Shown here piece by piece: positions 41,366 to 50,736 of a DNA stretch of 64,000 nt. This DNA is from CAIZGX01 sp964385405. Lineage in GTDB: Bacteria; Bacteroidota; Bacteroidia; Flavobacteriales_D; Sanyastnellaceae. The stretch covers positions 1-64,000 of the forward strand of contig CAYLOT010000013.1 of assembly GCA_964385405.1 (NCBI GenBank). The letters run 5' to 3'. The stretch's first letter is position 1; each line of letters starts with the position of its first letter. Under the pieces are notes generated by a model. That model was not told the DNA's origin, ran no database searches, and worked only from the letters and a program-made list of their open reading frames with translations. The position numbers and the translations under genes were made by a program.

Positions 41366-44197
41366 ATGTCATCTACTAATTTCAGGGATCGTCACAACGG
41401 CCCTCGCCAAGAAGAAGTATCACACATGTTACAAACCATTGGTGTGAACTCTATTGACCAATTGATTAACGAGACTGTTCCGGCGCACATTCGCTTGAAA
41501 GCTCCGTTAAACGTATCTAAAGCCATGAGCGAAGATGAATATCTGAGCCACATTTGGGAATTAGGAAAAATGAATGTAGTTGCGAAAAACTACATTGGAC
41601 TTGGTTACCACCCAACCCTTACTCCTACCGTAATTCTTAGAAATATTTTCGAAAATCCAGGATGGTACACCGCCTATACTCCTTATCAAGCAGAGATTGC
41701 ACAGGGACGTTTAGAAGCGTTATTGAATTTCCAAACCATGGTTACCGACCTTACTTCTTTGCCTATTGCAAACGCGAGTTTGTTAGATGAAGGAACTGCT
41801 GGTGCGGAAGCCATGATTTTATTCTTCCACAGTCGTTCAAGAGCAAAAGAGCAAGCTGGTGCAAACAAGTATTTTGTTGACGCGAAGACTTATCCGCAAA
41901 CCATTGACGTATTGAAGGGACGTGCTTTCCACTTAGGTATTGAGTTGGTGATTGGAGATTACAAGACACACGTATTTACTCCAGAGTTCTTCGGTGCTTG
42001 CGTTCAATTCCCAAATGCCGAAGGAAGTGTAGAAGACTATTCATTGTTCTGTGAAGGTGCGCATGCAAACGATGTTTACGTTTCTGTTGCATCTGATCTA
42101 ATGGCCTTGGCAACATTAACTCCTCCGGGTGAATGGGGTGCAGATCTGTGCTTCGGTAACTCGCAACGATTCGGTGTTCCAATGGGATTTGGTGGACCAC
42201 ACGCGGCTTTCTTCGCAACGAAAGAAGAATTCAAGCGTAATATGCCCGGACGTATCATTGGTGTATCGAAAGACCGTCACGGGAACACTGCTTATCGCAT
42301 GGCACTTCAAACGCGTGAGCAACACATTCGCAGAGAGAAAGCAACTTCAAACATTTGTACCGCCCAAGCCTTGTTAGCTGTCATGGCTTCTATGTACGGC
42401 GTATATCATGGACCGAAAGGAGTGAAGAGCATTGCAACGCGTATTCACACGTATACGCACTCGTTGCGCAAAGCTTTGGTTAGTGAGGGAGTAAACGTGG
42501 TGAACACTTCATTCTTCGATACGTTAACCATAGCTTCAACAGACAATGGAATTCAAGAACGTGCAGCCGCTAAAAACGTAAATATGTACTTCCATGATGG
42601 CGGAGTGAGTCTTTCATTGAATGAAGGAACGAAGCCTGCTGATTTGAATGAATTGTATTTCATTCTAACTGGAAAAGAAGTGTCGGTTAGTTTAACTACC
42701 GAATGTTCATTCGGTTCAATGGCAAGAACTTCTTCGTACATGACTCACCCTCATTTCAACTCTCATCATAGCGAGACTGAGATGTTGCGTTACATGAAGA
42801 AATTGGAGAACAAAGATTTGTCGTTGGCTCACGCAATGATACCGTTGGGATCATGTACAATGAAATTGAATGCCACGAGTGAGATGATGCCACTGTCTTG
42901 GCCCGAGTTCAACAGCATTCACCCATTCGCGCCTTCAACACAAACGACAGGTTACCAAAAGATGTTGGAAGAGCTAGAAAAAGATCTTTGTGCTTGTACA
43001 GGATTCGCTGGGGTTTCTCTACAACCAAACTCAGGTGCGCAGGGAGAATTAGCAGGATTGCTTGTTATTATGGCTTACCACAGAAGTCGCGGTGATCATC
43101 ACCGCAACATTTGTATCATTCCATCTTCTGCGCACGGAACAAATCCGGCTTCGGCTGTAATGGCTGGGCTAACTGTTGTGGTAACAAAGTGTGACGAAAA
43201 CGGAAACGTAGACGTCGCAGATCTTCGCGAAAAAGCAGAATTACACAAAGACAACCTTGCTGCATTAATGGTTACCTACCCTTCTACACACGGTGTATTC
43301 GAAGAAGCCATTAACGAGATTACAGATATTATTCACGCCAACGGCGGACAAGTATACATGGACGGTGCGAACATGAACGCTCAGGTAGGTCTTACCAATC
43401 CGGGTAACATTGGTGCAGACGTTTGTCATTTGAACTTACACAAGACTTTCGCTATTCCTCACGGAGGTGGTGGTCCTGGCATGGGTCCTATTGGAGTTGC
43501 CGCTCACTTGAAGCCTTTCCTTCCGTCTAACGCATTTGTGAAAACAGGCGGAGAGCACGGAATTAATGGTGTGAGTTCTGCTCCATTCGGAAGCGCGCTT
43601 ATCTTATTGATTTCATACGGATACATTAAGATGTTAGGGTTCGACGGATTGGCAGATGCAACGAAAGTTGCAATCTTAAATGCGAACTACATGAAGGCTC
43701 GTTTGAAAGATCATTACGATGTTCTTTATACTGGAACGAATGGACACGTTGCTCACGAAATGATTTTAGATTGTCGTTCATTCAAATCTTTCGGGGTGGA
43801 AGTGGAAGATATTGCGAAGCGTTTGATGGATTATGGATTCCACGCGCCAACAGTATCTTTCCCTGTAGCTGGAACATTAATGGTTGAACCAACCGAAAGT
43901 GAGCCGTTGGTTGAAATGGATCGTTTCTGCGATGCAATGATTCAAATTAAAAAAGAGATTTTAGATGTTGAAAGCGGTGCAGCCGACAAGCAAGACAACT
44001 TGTTGAAAATGGCTCCACACACAGCGCAAGAATTAACTGCAGACGAGTGGAACCACTCCTATTCTCGCAGTGCTGCTGCATATCCAATGCCTGGTCTTCG
44101 TGAGAATAAATTCTGGACTAGCGTGGGTCGTGTAGACAACGCATACGGAGATAGAAACTTGGTTTGTACTTGTCCGCCAATGGAAGCGTTCATGTAA
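41366..44197 (+). CDS. gcvP: Glycine dehydrogenase (decarboxylating), P-protein
   Basis: The PLP-dependent P-protein of the glycine cleavage system, which decarboxylates glycine and passes the aminomethyl group to the lipoyl H-protein. The 943 residues are the fused alpha/beta form. The PLP lysine is K693 in HLNLHKTFAIPHGGGGPG. The start MSSTNFRDRHNGP is typical. It is monocistronic, with its own promoter and terminator; gcvT and gcvH are elsewhere. LpdA, the L-protein it shares with the 2-oxoacid dehydrogenases, is encoded 7 kb downstream. Confidence 0.98.
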   Translation: MSSTNFRDRHNGPRQEEVSHMLQTIGVNSIDQLINETVPAHIRLKAPLNVSKAMSEDEYLSHIWELGKMNVVAKNYIGLGYHPTLTPTVILRNIFENPGWYTAYTPYQAEIAQGRLEALLNFQTMVTDLTSLPIANASLLDEGTAGAEAMILFFHSRSRAKEQAGANKYFVDAKTYPQTIDVLKGRAFHLGIELVIGDYKTHVFTPEFFGACVQFPNAEGSVEDYSLFCEGAHANDVYVSVASDLMALATLTPPGEWGADLCFGNSQRFGVPMGFGGPHAAFFATKEEFKRNMPGRIIGVSKDRHGNTAYRMALQTREQHIRREKATSNICTAQALLAVMASMYGVYHGPKGVKSIATRIHTYTHSLRKALVSEGVNVVNTSFFDTLTIASTDNGIQERAAAKNVNMYFHDGGVSLSLNEGTKPADLNELYFILTGKEVSVSLTTECSFGSMARTSSYMTHPHFNSHHSETEMLRYMKKLENKDLSLAHAMIPLGSCTMKLNATSEMMPLSWPEFNSIHPFAPSTQTTGYQKMLEELEKDLCACTGFAGVSLQPNSGAQGELAGLLVIMAYHRSRGDHHRNICIIPSSAHGTNPASAVMAGLTVVVTKCDENGNVDVADLREKAELHKDNLAALMVTYPSTHGVFEEAINEITDIIHANGGQVYMDGANMNAQVGLTNPGNIGADVCHLNLHKTFAIPHGGGGPGMGPIGVAAHLKPFLPSNAFVKTGGEHGINGVSSAPFGSALILLISYGYIKMLGFDGLADATKVAILNANYMKARLKDHYDVLYTGTNGHVAHEMILDCRSFKSFGVEVEDIAKRLMDYGFHAPTVSFPVAGTLMVEPTESEPLVEMDRFCDAMIQIKKEILDVESGAADKQDNLLKMAPHTAQELTADEWNHSYSRSAAAYPMPGLRENKFWTSVGRVDNAYGDRNLVCTCPPMEAFM

Positions 44198-44222
44198 TTC
44201 CAAAAGACAACACATTTCAAAC

Positions 44223-44246
44223 AGCCTCACTTCGGTGGGGCTTTTT
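44223..44246 (+). terminator. Terminator after gcvP
   Basis: AGCCTCAC pairs with GTGGGGCT (one G-T pair) around a TTCG tetraloop, followed by TTTTT: a textbook intrinsic terminator 25 bp after the gcvP stop. Confidence 0.9.
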
Positions 44247-44277
44247 GTTATCTTTACTTCAACATAAATTTCAAACT

Positions 44278-44964
44278 ATGAAAAAAACAATTCTACTTAT
44301 TTCAATTGCACTTGTCTCTTTCGCGGCTAGCGCCCAGTTGGCAATTAAATACACCCCTCTTGTATTTTTAAGAAACATGAAGTACACCGTTCATGCGGAA
44401 TACCTCATTCCCGGAACTCCCCGCGTTTCTGCTGCCATTGGTTTCAGCCAGAATTTATTTCCAAAGGGAAGCGGATTCGACAATTACGCTGGAGGAACAT
44501 ACTTCGAACAAAACCTAGATAAGAGCAACGCAGGTTTCTCTATTGATCCTGAAGTGCGCATGTATTCAAGAAAAAACATGGAAGGAATTTATTTCGGATT
44601 GTACAGCTCGCAGCGTTTTTCAAACTCTCAGTTGGATGAATACGCGAGCTACTATCAAGATCCCACAGATACTACTTCATACATCTACGCCAATCCAACC
44701 GGTGGATTTCAAACAGTAAAAACACACGTTGCGGTATACGGAATTCAAGTGGGATATCAGAAATTCTTTGGTCCAGACGATCGCGTTCTTGTTGATGTAT
44801 ACGCAGGTGGTGGAACTAAAATTACAACTCGCTCTTTTGAAGATGGGAATGCTTTATTGGTTGGCGGTTACACCAATTCTGTGAACAACGGTGTTGCGCT
44901 TCGTTTGAATTTTTCTATCGGATTTTTATTGTCGAAAGGAGACGAATCTAAATCGCCTCAATAA
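44278..44964 (+). CDS. Outer-membrane beta-barrel-like protein
   Basis: A 228-residue protein with signal peptide (about 1-20, ending AASAQ). It has alternating beta strands, e.g. RVSAAIGFSQNLF, EVRMYSRKN, GIYFGLYSSQRF and a final VALRLNFSIGFLLSKG hairpin. It resembles DUF3575-type or porin-family small barrels of Bacteroidota, but no family is certain. The ATG at 44278 is chosen because it begins the signal peptide; an upstream in-frame codon lies within gcvP. It overlaps ald convergently by 17 bp. Confidence 0.8.
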   Translation: MKKTILLISIALVSFAASAQLAIKYTPLVFLRNMKYTVHAEYLIPGTPRVSAAIGFSQNLFPKGSGFDNYAGGTYFEQNLDKSNAGFSIDPEVRMYSRKNMEGIYFGLYSSQRFSNSQLDEYASYYQDPTDTTSYIYANPTGGFQTVKTHVAVYGIQVGYQKFFGPDDRVLVDVYAGGGTKITTRSFEDGNALLVGGYTNSVNNGVALRLNFSIGFLLSKGDESKSPQ

Positions 44965-46168
44965 GCAATTCTAACGGCTTCCACGACAAATCGAAAGTTG
45001 TGGCAATGTCTTCATTGGTAAGGGTTCCGTGATAGAGGTAGACTCCATTGCGGAACCCTTTCTGATTTCGAATCAGATTCACAATTCCACCTTCGTCGCC
45101 TAAGTCTAATATTACCGGTGCGAAAATATTCGAAAGCGCATAAGACGCCGTTCTTGAAACGCGCGCTGCAATATTCGGAACACAATAATGAATTACCCCG
45201 TGCTTACGGAAAGTCGGATTCTCGTGGTTCGTTACTTCAGATGTTTCAAAACATCCGCCGCGATCGATACTCACATCTACAATTACACTTCCCTCTTTCA
45301 TGTCTTGAACCATTTCCTCAGAAACAACCACTGGGGTTCTTCCTTTCTTCGAGCGAATAGCACCAATGACAACATCGGCGTATTTCAACGCACGCGAAAG
45401 TTCAGAAGGCTGAATGGTGCTGGTCCATAAGTGAACACCCAAATCGTTCTGAATGCGTTTCAATTTGTAAATACTGTTATCGAAAAGCTTAACGCTTGCT
45501 CCCAAACCAAGGGCAGCGCGCGCCGCATTTTCTCCAACCGTTCCAGCGCCAATGATGACTACCTCTGTTGGACGAACACCAGTAATTCCCCCGAGCATTA
45601 GTCCTCTTCCACCAGTATGATGACTGAGGTATTCTGCTGCAAGCATGATTGACGTATTGCCCGCAATTTCAGCCATTGCGCGAACAATGGGGTAAATTCC
45701 TTTTTTATCTTGAATGTAATCCCAAGCGATGGCTGTGATTTTTTTTACTGAAAGCTGCACGAAACACTCCTTCGATTGAACCGGTAAATTCAACGCTGAG
45801 ATAAGCGTTTGCTTACCGGGCATCAACTCTATTTCTTCCAAACTCGGTGGCGCCACTTTCATGATTACGTTAGCTTGAAAGACTTGCCTGCGGTCGTAAA
45901 CAATGGTTGCGCCGCATTCGCTGTAATCATGATCTAAAAAATTACTCTCGTTACCTGCGCCCGATTCTATAATTACATCGTGACCTCGACTCACCAATAA
46001 ACCAACACTTTCGGGAGCAAGCGCCACGCGACGTTCCTGAAAAGAGGTTTCCTTTGGAATGCCAATGGTTAAACGTTGCATGTTCTTTCCAACGTGCAGC
46101 ATTTCTTCTTGCGGAGACAGCGCCGTTTCAAGCGCAATGGAGTGAAAATGTTTTTTAGAAAGGGCCAT
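44948..46168 (-). CDS. ald: Alanine dehydrogenase
   Basis: NAD-dependent interconversion of alanine with pyruvate and ammonium. A 406-residue protein with an N-terminal extension of about 30 residues common in Bacteroidota, then IGIPKETSFQERRVALAPE. The nucleotide-binding fold shows VVIIGAGTVGENAARAALGLG, and VSIDRGGCFETSEVTNHENP is characteristic of the family. It lies next to tsaE and porX, a cluster often conserved in this phylum. A TAACTTCG variant -7 box precedes it. Confidence 0.94.
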   Translation of the reverse strand: MALSKKHFHSIALETALSPQEEMLHVGKNMQRLTIGIPKETSFQERRVALAPESVGLLVSRGHDVIIESGAGNESNFLDHDYSECGATIVYDRRQVFQANVIMKVAPPSLEEIELMPGKQTLISALNLPVQSKECFVQLSVKKITAIAWDYIQDKKGIYPIVRAMAEIAGNTSIMLAAEYLSHHTGGRGLMLGGITGVRPTEVVIIGAGTVGENAARAALGLGASVKLFDNSIYKLKRIQNDLGVHLWTSTIQPSELSRALKYADVVIGAIRSKKGRTPVVVSEEMVQDMKEGSVIVDVSIDRGGCFETSEVTNHENPTFRKHGVIHYCVPNIAARVSRTASYALSNIFAPVILDLGDEGGIVNLIRNQKGFRNGVYLYHGTLTNEDIATTFDLSWKPLELLIEAI

Positions 46169-46214
46169 AGCTGAGTTTTCTCATCTTCGAAGTTACGAAA
46201 CCTTGCTTATTATT

Positions 46215-46245
46215 TTTGAAAGGTTGGAATTATCTGCTATTTTTG
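46215..46245 (+). promoter_or_regulatory. Promoter TTTG-N19-TATTTTTG
   Basis: TTTG at 46215-46218 and TATTTTTG at 46238-46245 are 19 bp apart, followed 18 bp later by the ATG of the small membrane protein gene. Confidence 0.75.
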
Positions 46246-46263
46246 ACCCGCAAAATAAAAACT

Positions 46264-46569
46264 ATGTCACATTCAGATTCTCCAAAGCAAAGCTCATTCT
46301 TCTTATGGTTGATTGTTCCGCTTGCTGCTATTTTAACCTTAATGTTCGTGAACATTAACAACAACGCTGCAGTGCCTATGACTAAACTTCCAGGTTCTGT
46401 TCCTGCGAAAGAAGTTGAAGAAGTGAAACACGAAGACCACAAAGCACATGCTGACACAACTGCACATGCTGCAGATGCTCATGGTGCCGAAGGCGCTAAA
46501 GTTGAAGAGATGAAAGCTGACGCTGCTCCTGCTGAGCATCTTGCTCCAGCGCACAAAGGTGATCACTAA
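46264..46569 (+). CDS. Small membrane protein with His/Ala/Glu-rich tail
   Basis: A 101-residue protein: a short cytoplasmic start, one membrane helix (about 12-29, FLWLIVPLAAILTLMFV) and a periplasmic low-complexity tail with many His, Ala, Glu and Lys (HEDHKAHADTTAHAADAHG). No family is recognised. The clustered histidines could bind metal, which is inference only. The ATG at 46264 suits the promoter; it shares its stop bases (CTAA) with tsaE. Confidence 0.8.
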   Translation: MSHSDSPKQSSFFLWLIVPLAAILTLMFVNINNNAAVPMTKLPGSVPAKEVEEVKHEDHKAHADTTAHAADAHGAEGAKVEEMKADAAPAEHLAPAHKGDH

Positions 46570-46967
46570 AATTCAAAAACACGCTTTCCTTCTTCTTCGC
46601 GAATGCGAAGGAAACAAGGATTGCCTAGATAGTCGAACGCCACTTCTGGCCATTCGATGAAGACATACCGAGCCCCGTATAAATAATCTTCGAAGCCGAA
46701 CTCTTGCAGTTCGGCTTTTGATTTTACACGGTACAAGTCGAAGTGATACATGCGCTCATTGTTTTTCAGGTGATATTCATTCACCAAGGAAAATGTCGGA
46801 GAGCTTGTGTTCTCTTCCCCTAATAATTTCGCAACAAGCGATATGAAGGTTGTCTTGCCAGCACCCATTTCCCCTTCCACACAAAATACTCCTGAAGGAT
46901 GTTTCTGAATGAATTGCTGTGCCAATGATTCCAGCTCTTCCAACGAATGAACTTCAAACTGCTGCAT
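46566..46967 (-). CDS. tsaE: tRNA threonylcarbamoyladenosine biosynthesis ATPase TsaE
   Basis: A 133-residue P-loop ATPase that supports TsaB/TsaD in making t6A37 on ANN-decoding tRNAs. Walker A is GEMGAGKTT (32-40), and the following SSPTFSLVNEYHL is the diagnostic block. The downstream FIEWPEV segment is also typical. The ATG at 46967 is used; it begins right after the porX stop (46969), so the genes are coupled. Confidence 0.95.
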   Translation of the reverse strand: MQQFEVHSLEELESLAQQFIQKHPSGVFCVEGEMGAGKTTFISLVAKLLGEENTSSPTFSLVNEYHLKNNERMYHFDLYRVKSKAELQEFGFEDYLYGARYVFIEWPEVAFDYLGNPCFLRIREEEGKRVFEF

Positions 46968-46968
46968 G

Positions 46969-48528
46969 TTACTTCGATTGTAGAACAACAAATGGAATAA
47001 TCATTTCCTCTAACGATATACCTCCGTGCTGAAAGGTGTTTTGATAGTAGTTCATGAATTGGTTGTAGTTATTCGGATAAACAAAGAAATCATTGTCGGT
47101 AGCGAAAACAAAGGCTGTGCTAATGTTTTGCTTCGGCAAGTGCGCTTCGCTCGGATTGCGAATTTCAAAAACTTCCTTCGGGTTGTAATCGAGATTTCTT
47201 CCGGCCTTGTAGCGCAAGTTCGAGTTCGTTGCTCGATCTCCCACAATGCGAATTGGATTTTCCACGCGCACTGTTCCGTGGTCTGTGGTAATGATCACCT
47301 TGCATTTCTTTTCAGACAGGTGCTTCAGCATTTCAAGAAGTGCGCTGTGCTCGAACCAACTTTCCGTCAAAGACAGGTATGCTGGCTCATCGTCTGCTAA
47401 CTCTTTAATCACGTCCATTTCTGTGCGCGCGTGACTGAGCATATCCACAAAATTGTATACGATTACATTCAAGTTGTTCTTCAACAAATTCGTGAATGAA
47501 TCGGCCAATTTTTTTCCAGCATGATAATTTGTAATCTTGTTGTAGGACCATTTCACATCGAGACCCAAACGCTTCAATTGTGCGCCGAGGAAATCTTCTT
47601 CGTGCAGGTTTTTTCCGCCTTCATCTTCTTCACTCTTCCACCAATTCGGATACAGCTTTTGCATTTCAGAAGGCATTAGTCCAGAGAACAGTGCATTGCG
47701 CGCATAGTGCGTGGCTGTAGGAAGAATACTGAAGAACAAGTCTTCTTCTTCAATTCTGTAAAACGGTTTTATATGTGGAATAAGCGTCTTCCACTGATCG
47801 TAACGCAAGTTGTCTATGACCAACATGAAGACAGATTCATCGGCTTTCGCGGAAGCAACTAAAGGCGCAACGCGCTGACGAAAAACCGAATTCGAAAGCA
47901 AAGGTGCCTTCGAAAAATCTTTCATCCATTCGAGGTAATTCTGCTTAATGAATTTCGAGAATTGCTCGTTCGCTTCTCTGCGTTGCGTCTTGAATATTTC
48001 ATTCATGCCTTCGTCGTTCGAACCGCGAAGTTCTTGCGACCAGTAAGTCATTTTCTTGAAGAAATTCTTCCACTCTTCAGCGTTCATGCGCTGACCGAGC
48101 TGCATGCTTATCTCGCGAAACTCTTGACGGTAATCGTTCGTGGTCTTTTCACTTACCAAACGTTTTTCGTCGAGGTTCTTTTTAATTGTCAAAAGAATCT
48201 GATTCGGATTAACCGGCTTAATGAGGTAGTCGGAAATTTTCGAGCCAATGGCGTCTTCCATAATGTGCTCTTCTTCGCTCTTTGTAATCATAACGATTGG
48301 AAGCGAAGAGTCTATGGCCTTCATGTCTTGAAGTACCTGTAAACCGCTCAATCCGGGCATGTTCTCGTCTAGAAAAACAATGTCGAAGAATTCCTTTTTC
48401 ACACAATCGATTGCAGATCTTCCGTTGTTCACGGTTGTAAGCACATAGCCCTTTTGTTCGAGGTAAAGAATATGCGGCTTAAGCAATTCAATCTCGTCGT
48501 CGGCCCAAAGTATTTTTACAGGATTCAT
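46969..48528 (-). CDS. porX: T9SS response regulator PorX (receiver plus PglZ domain)
   Basis: A 519-residue regulator of the type IX secretion system. The receiver domain (1-125) has the phosphoacceptor D54 in FLDENMPG, acidic D10/D11 and K in YLIKPVNPNQ. A helical linker leads to a C-terminal PglZ/alkaline phosphatase-like domain (about 220-519) with FMLVIDNLRYDQW, TATHYARNALFSG and TTDHGTVRV for metal binding. In known species it works with the PorY kinase and SigP to control T9SS genes. The partners are not in this window. Confidence 0.96.
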   Translation of the reverse strand: MNPVKILWADDEIELLKPHILYLEQKGYVLTTVNNGRSAIDCVKKEFFDIVFLDENMPGLSGLQVLQDMKAIDSSLPIVMITKSEEEHIMEDAIGSKISDYLIKPVNPNQILLTIKKNLDEKRLVSEKTTNDYRQEFREISMQLGQRMNAEEWKNFFKKMTYWSQELRGSNDEGMNEIFKTQRREANEQFSKFIKQNYLEWMKDFSKAPLLSNSVFRQRVAPLVASAKADESVFMLVIDNLRYDQWKTLIPHIKPFYRIEEEDLFFSILPTATHYARNALFSGLMPSEMQKLYPNWWKSEEDEGGKNLHEEDFLGAQLKRLGLDVKWSYNKITNYHAGKKLADSFTNLLKNNLNVIVYNFVDMLSHARTEMDVIKELADDEPAYLSLTESWFEHSALLEMLKHLSEKKCKVIITTDHGTVRVENPIRIVGDRATNSNLRYKAGRNLDYNPKEVFEIRNPSEAHLPKQNISTAFVFATDNDFFVYPNNYNQFMNYYQNTFQHGGISLEEMIIPFVVLQSK

Positions 48529-48614
48529 TTCAATTTTTTATGTTGGAAGCAACAGTGCAAATGTCGTAACGAAGTAAAGCGAATAAATTGCGTGACGATA
48601 AAAAATATGCAGCC

Positions 48615-48622
48615 TATATTTG
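48615..48622 (+). promoter_or_regulatory. -7 box TATATTTG of the delta-60 T9SS gene
   Basis: Exact consensus 22 bp before the ATG. The best -33 candidate (TTG at 48588-48590) is 24 bp away, longer than usual. Confidence 0.6.
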
Positions 48623-48644
48623 TTGGATATACTAACCCTTCACC

Positions 48645-50324
48645 ATGAAAAATTTTATTACAGTATTTGTCTGTGTTGTTTTATTCGGAGCGTTCGCTCA
48701 GGCTCAACCGGGATATTTAGATCCAACATTCGGTTCCAACGGCGTTGTTTTGGTTAATCCTTCGAATGTATTCGACAATGCGCAAGATGTGATTGTGTTG
48801 AACGACAACAAAATCCTATTGTGCGGAACAACAGGCTCTGCAATGGATTTCGATATGATGGTGGTCAAATTGAATGAAGACGGTAGTTATGATGGCTCAT
48901 TTGCAAACAACGGGGTTTTCACCTTAAGCAACACGGCAGGGTCCGACTTTGCCTACGACATGCATCTTCTTCCCAATGGAAACATTATTGTTGTTGGAGC
49001 CAAAAGCATTACTATGGCAGATACCCAATTTGCGGCATGGGCCATTAAGCCTGATGGAACCCTCGACCCATCTTTTGCCAATAACGGTGTTTATGAATCT
49101 AACTTAGCCTCAGGGGAAGAGTATATTAATCAAGTTCTGGTTTACAACAACTTGATCTATCTGGTTGGAAGAAAATTCACTCCAGGGTTTAGTTACAATT
49201 CCATTGCTGTGCAATGTCTCGACCTACAAGGAAATTTGGTGACTACCTTCGGAACGGGCGGAACCGCAACCTTTCAAACCTCCTCTACAGATGAATTCTC
49301 TGTGACGTCAGCCGCTGTGGTAACCGAAGGTGCTATTGCAATTTGTGGCGACAAATACAATCCGAATACCTTTGGATCGGTACCCATGATTATGCTCATG
49401 ACATTAAATGGTGGACCCGTTAGCGCCTTCGGAACAAATGGCGTGTGGCTCGACAATTCGGGCGGAACCTACTACGACATTGAATACGCTAACTCAAAAC
49501 TCATTGCCTCAGGAACCAACGGTTCGTCGGCTATGGTAAGAAGACATAACCTAGACGCTTCATTGGACGTATCTTTTGGAAGCAACGGCACCTTCAACAA
49601 TGCGGTGGGCGGATACAGCGTGTTCTTCGATTGTATATTGGGAGCCGACAACAATTGGTACGCTTGCGGTACAACCAGCTCTGGATTTATGGTTCGCGAC
49701 TTCTTAACTACTCGCTTCTCATTTGATGGTATATTAGATGCAACCTGGGGTGGAACTGGAAACGTTGTTACATCATTAGGACCATCGTTTGACGACGCTT
49801 ATGGGATTGGACTTCAAGCCGACGGAAAGGTTGTTTGTGCGGGGCTAACAGCTCAAGACTTAAACGATATGGGAGTGGTTCGCTACTTGGCTAGTGGTGA
49901 TATTATTGTTGTTAACGGATGCACCGCGGTAGATGCTTGCAATTACAACCCCACGGCTAATCAAGAAGATGGGTCATGCTATTTCATTGGAGATCCATGC
50001 GACGATGGTTTAGCTACAACCGATAACGACGCATACAATGCGAACTGCATCTGTGAAGGTGTGAGCAACGTTGAAGAGAACAATGTCTTCGGAATGGTCG
50101 TTTTTCCAAATCCCAATACTTCGGGCGAAATCACGCTCACAAGCAACGAGGTTGGAAAAGGTTCAATAAGTATTGTTGACATGACAGGACGTGTGGTATT
50201 TGTGCAAAATGGGGTAGTATCTTCAACGCAGAAAATAAATATTGAAGAGCTTCCAATTGGCATTTATTCGCTGAGCGTCGTGCTTGAAAGCAAAAGATCA
50301 ACTGTTTCATTTGTGAAATTATAA
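48645..50324 (+). CDS. T9SS cargo with delta-60 repeats
   Basis: A 559-residue secreted protein: signal peptide (about 1-20, FAQAQ), then about seven delta-60 repeats, each with a core like LDPTFGSNGV and IVVVGAKS, forming a probable beta-propeller up to residue 420. One Cys module (CTAVDACNYNP to DGSCYF), also seen in the 28.5-31.2 kb protein, follows. The C-terminal 80 residues (VVFPNPNTSGEITL to VSFVKL) are a type A sorting tail. It is secreted through T9SS; its function is unknown. Confidence 0.9.
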   Translation: MKNFITVFVCVVLFGAFAQAQPGYLDPTFGSNGVVLVNPSNVFDNAQDVIVLNDNKILLCGTTGSAMDFDMMVVKLNEDGSYDGSFANNGVFTLSNTAGSDFAYDMHLLPNGNIIVVGAKSITMADTQFAAWAIKPDGTLDPSFANNGVYESNLASGEEYINQVLVYNNLIYLVGRKFTPGFSYNSIAVQCLDLQGNLVTTFGTGGTATFQTSSTDEFSVTSAAVVTEGAIAICGDKYNPNTFGSVPMIMLMTLNGGPVSAFGTNGVWLDNSGGTYYDIEYANSKLIASGTNGSSAMVRRHNLDASLDVSFGSNGTFNNAVGGYSVFFDCILGADNNWYACGTTSSGFMVRDFLTTRFSFDGILDATWGGTGNVVTSLGPSFDDAYGIGLQADGKVVCAGLTAQDLNDMGVVRYLASGDIIVVNGCTAVDACNYNPTANQEDGSCYFIGDPCDDGLATTDNDAYNANCICEGVSNVEENNVFGMVVFPNPNTSGEITLTSNEVGKGSISIVDMTGRVVFVQNGVVSSTQKINIEELPIGIYSLSVVLESKRSTVSFVKL

Positions 50325-50327
50325 CTC

Positions 50328-50666
50328 ATGTTAGAAAGTATTCCCGATTACATACCCTACAGCCTCCTTGCTCTTTTTTCTGTTGGAATTGGAATCTATT
50401 TGTTCAAAGATACTGTTCGCTTTGCGCTTAAAAGTGAAAAGACTAATGGACGAATTGTAAATTGGATGAGCGCCTCTGAGAAAGGGAAGAAGTACTTCTA
50501 TCCGGTTATTGAATACACACCGAAAGGTGGAGAAACCATTCGTTTGCGAACGGAAGATCGCTGTGAATTAGAGCCCATGTATGCTGTAGGAACAACCGTC
50601 ACGGTGAAGTACGATTCACAAAATTTCAAAACCATTCGCGTGGAATACCCAAAAAAAACTTCCTAA
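50328..50666 (+). CDS. DUF3592-like membrane protein
   Basis: A 112-residue protein with one N-terminal helix (about 10-27) and a small beta domain: YFYPVIEYTPKGGETIRL and VGTTVTVKYDSQN match the DUF3592 pattern of an extracytoplasmic domain. Its function is unknown. It begins 3 bp after the preceding stop and may be co-transcribed. Confidence 0.8.
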   Translation: MLESIPDYIPYSLLALFSVGIGIYLFKDTVRFALKSEKTNGRIVNWMSASEKGKKYFYPVIEYTPKGGETIRLRTEDRCELEPMYAVGTTVTVKYDSQNFKTIRVEYPKKTS

Positions 50667-50736
50667 CGAAAGGGTGTTGTTAGATAGAGATAATCAAGTA
50701 ATATTATGAAAGAAGAATAGACTAATTTGCAGTCTC

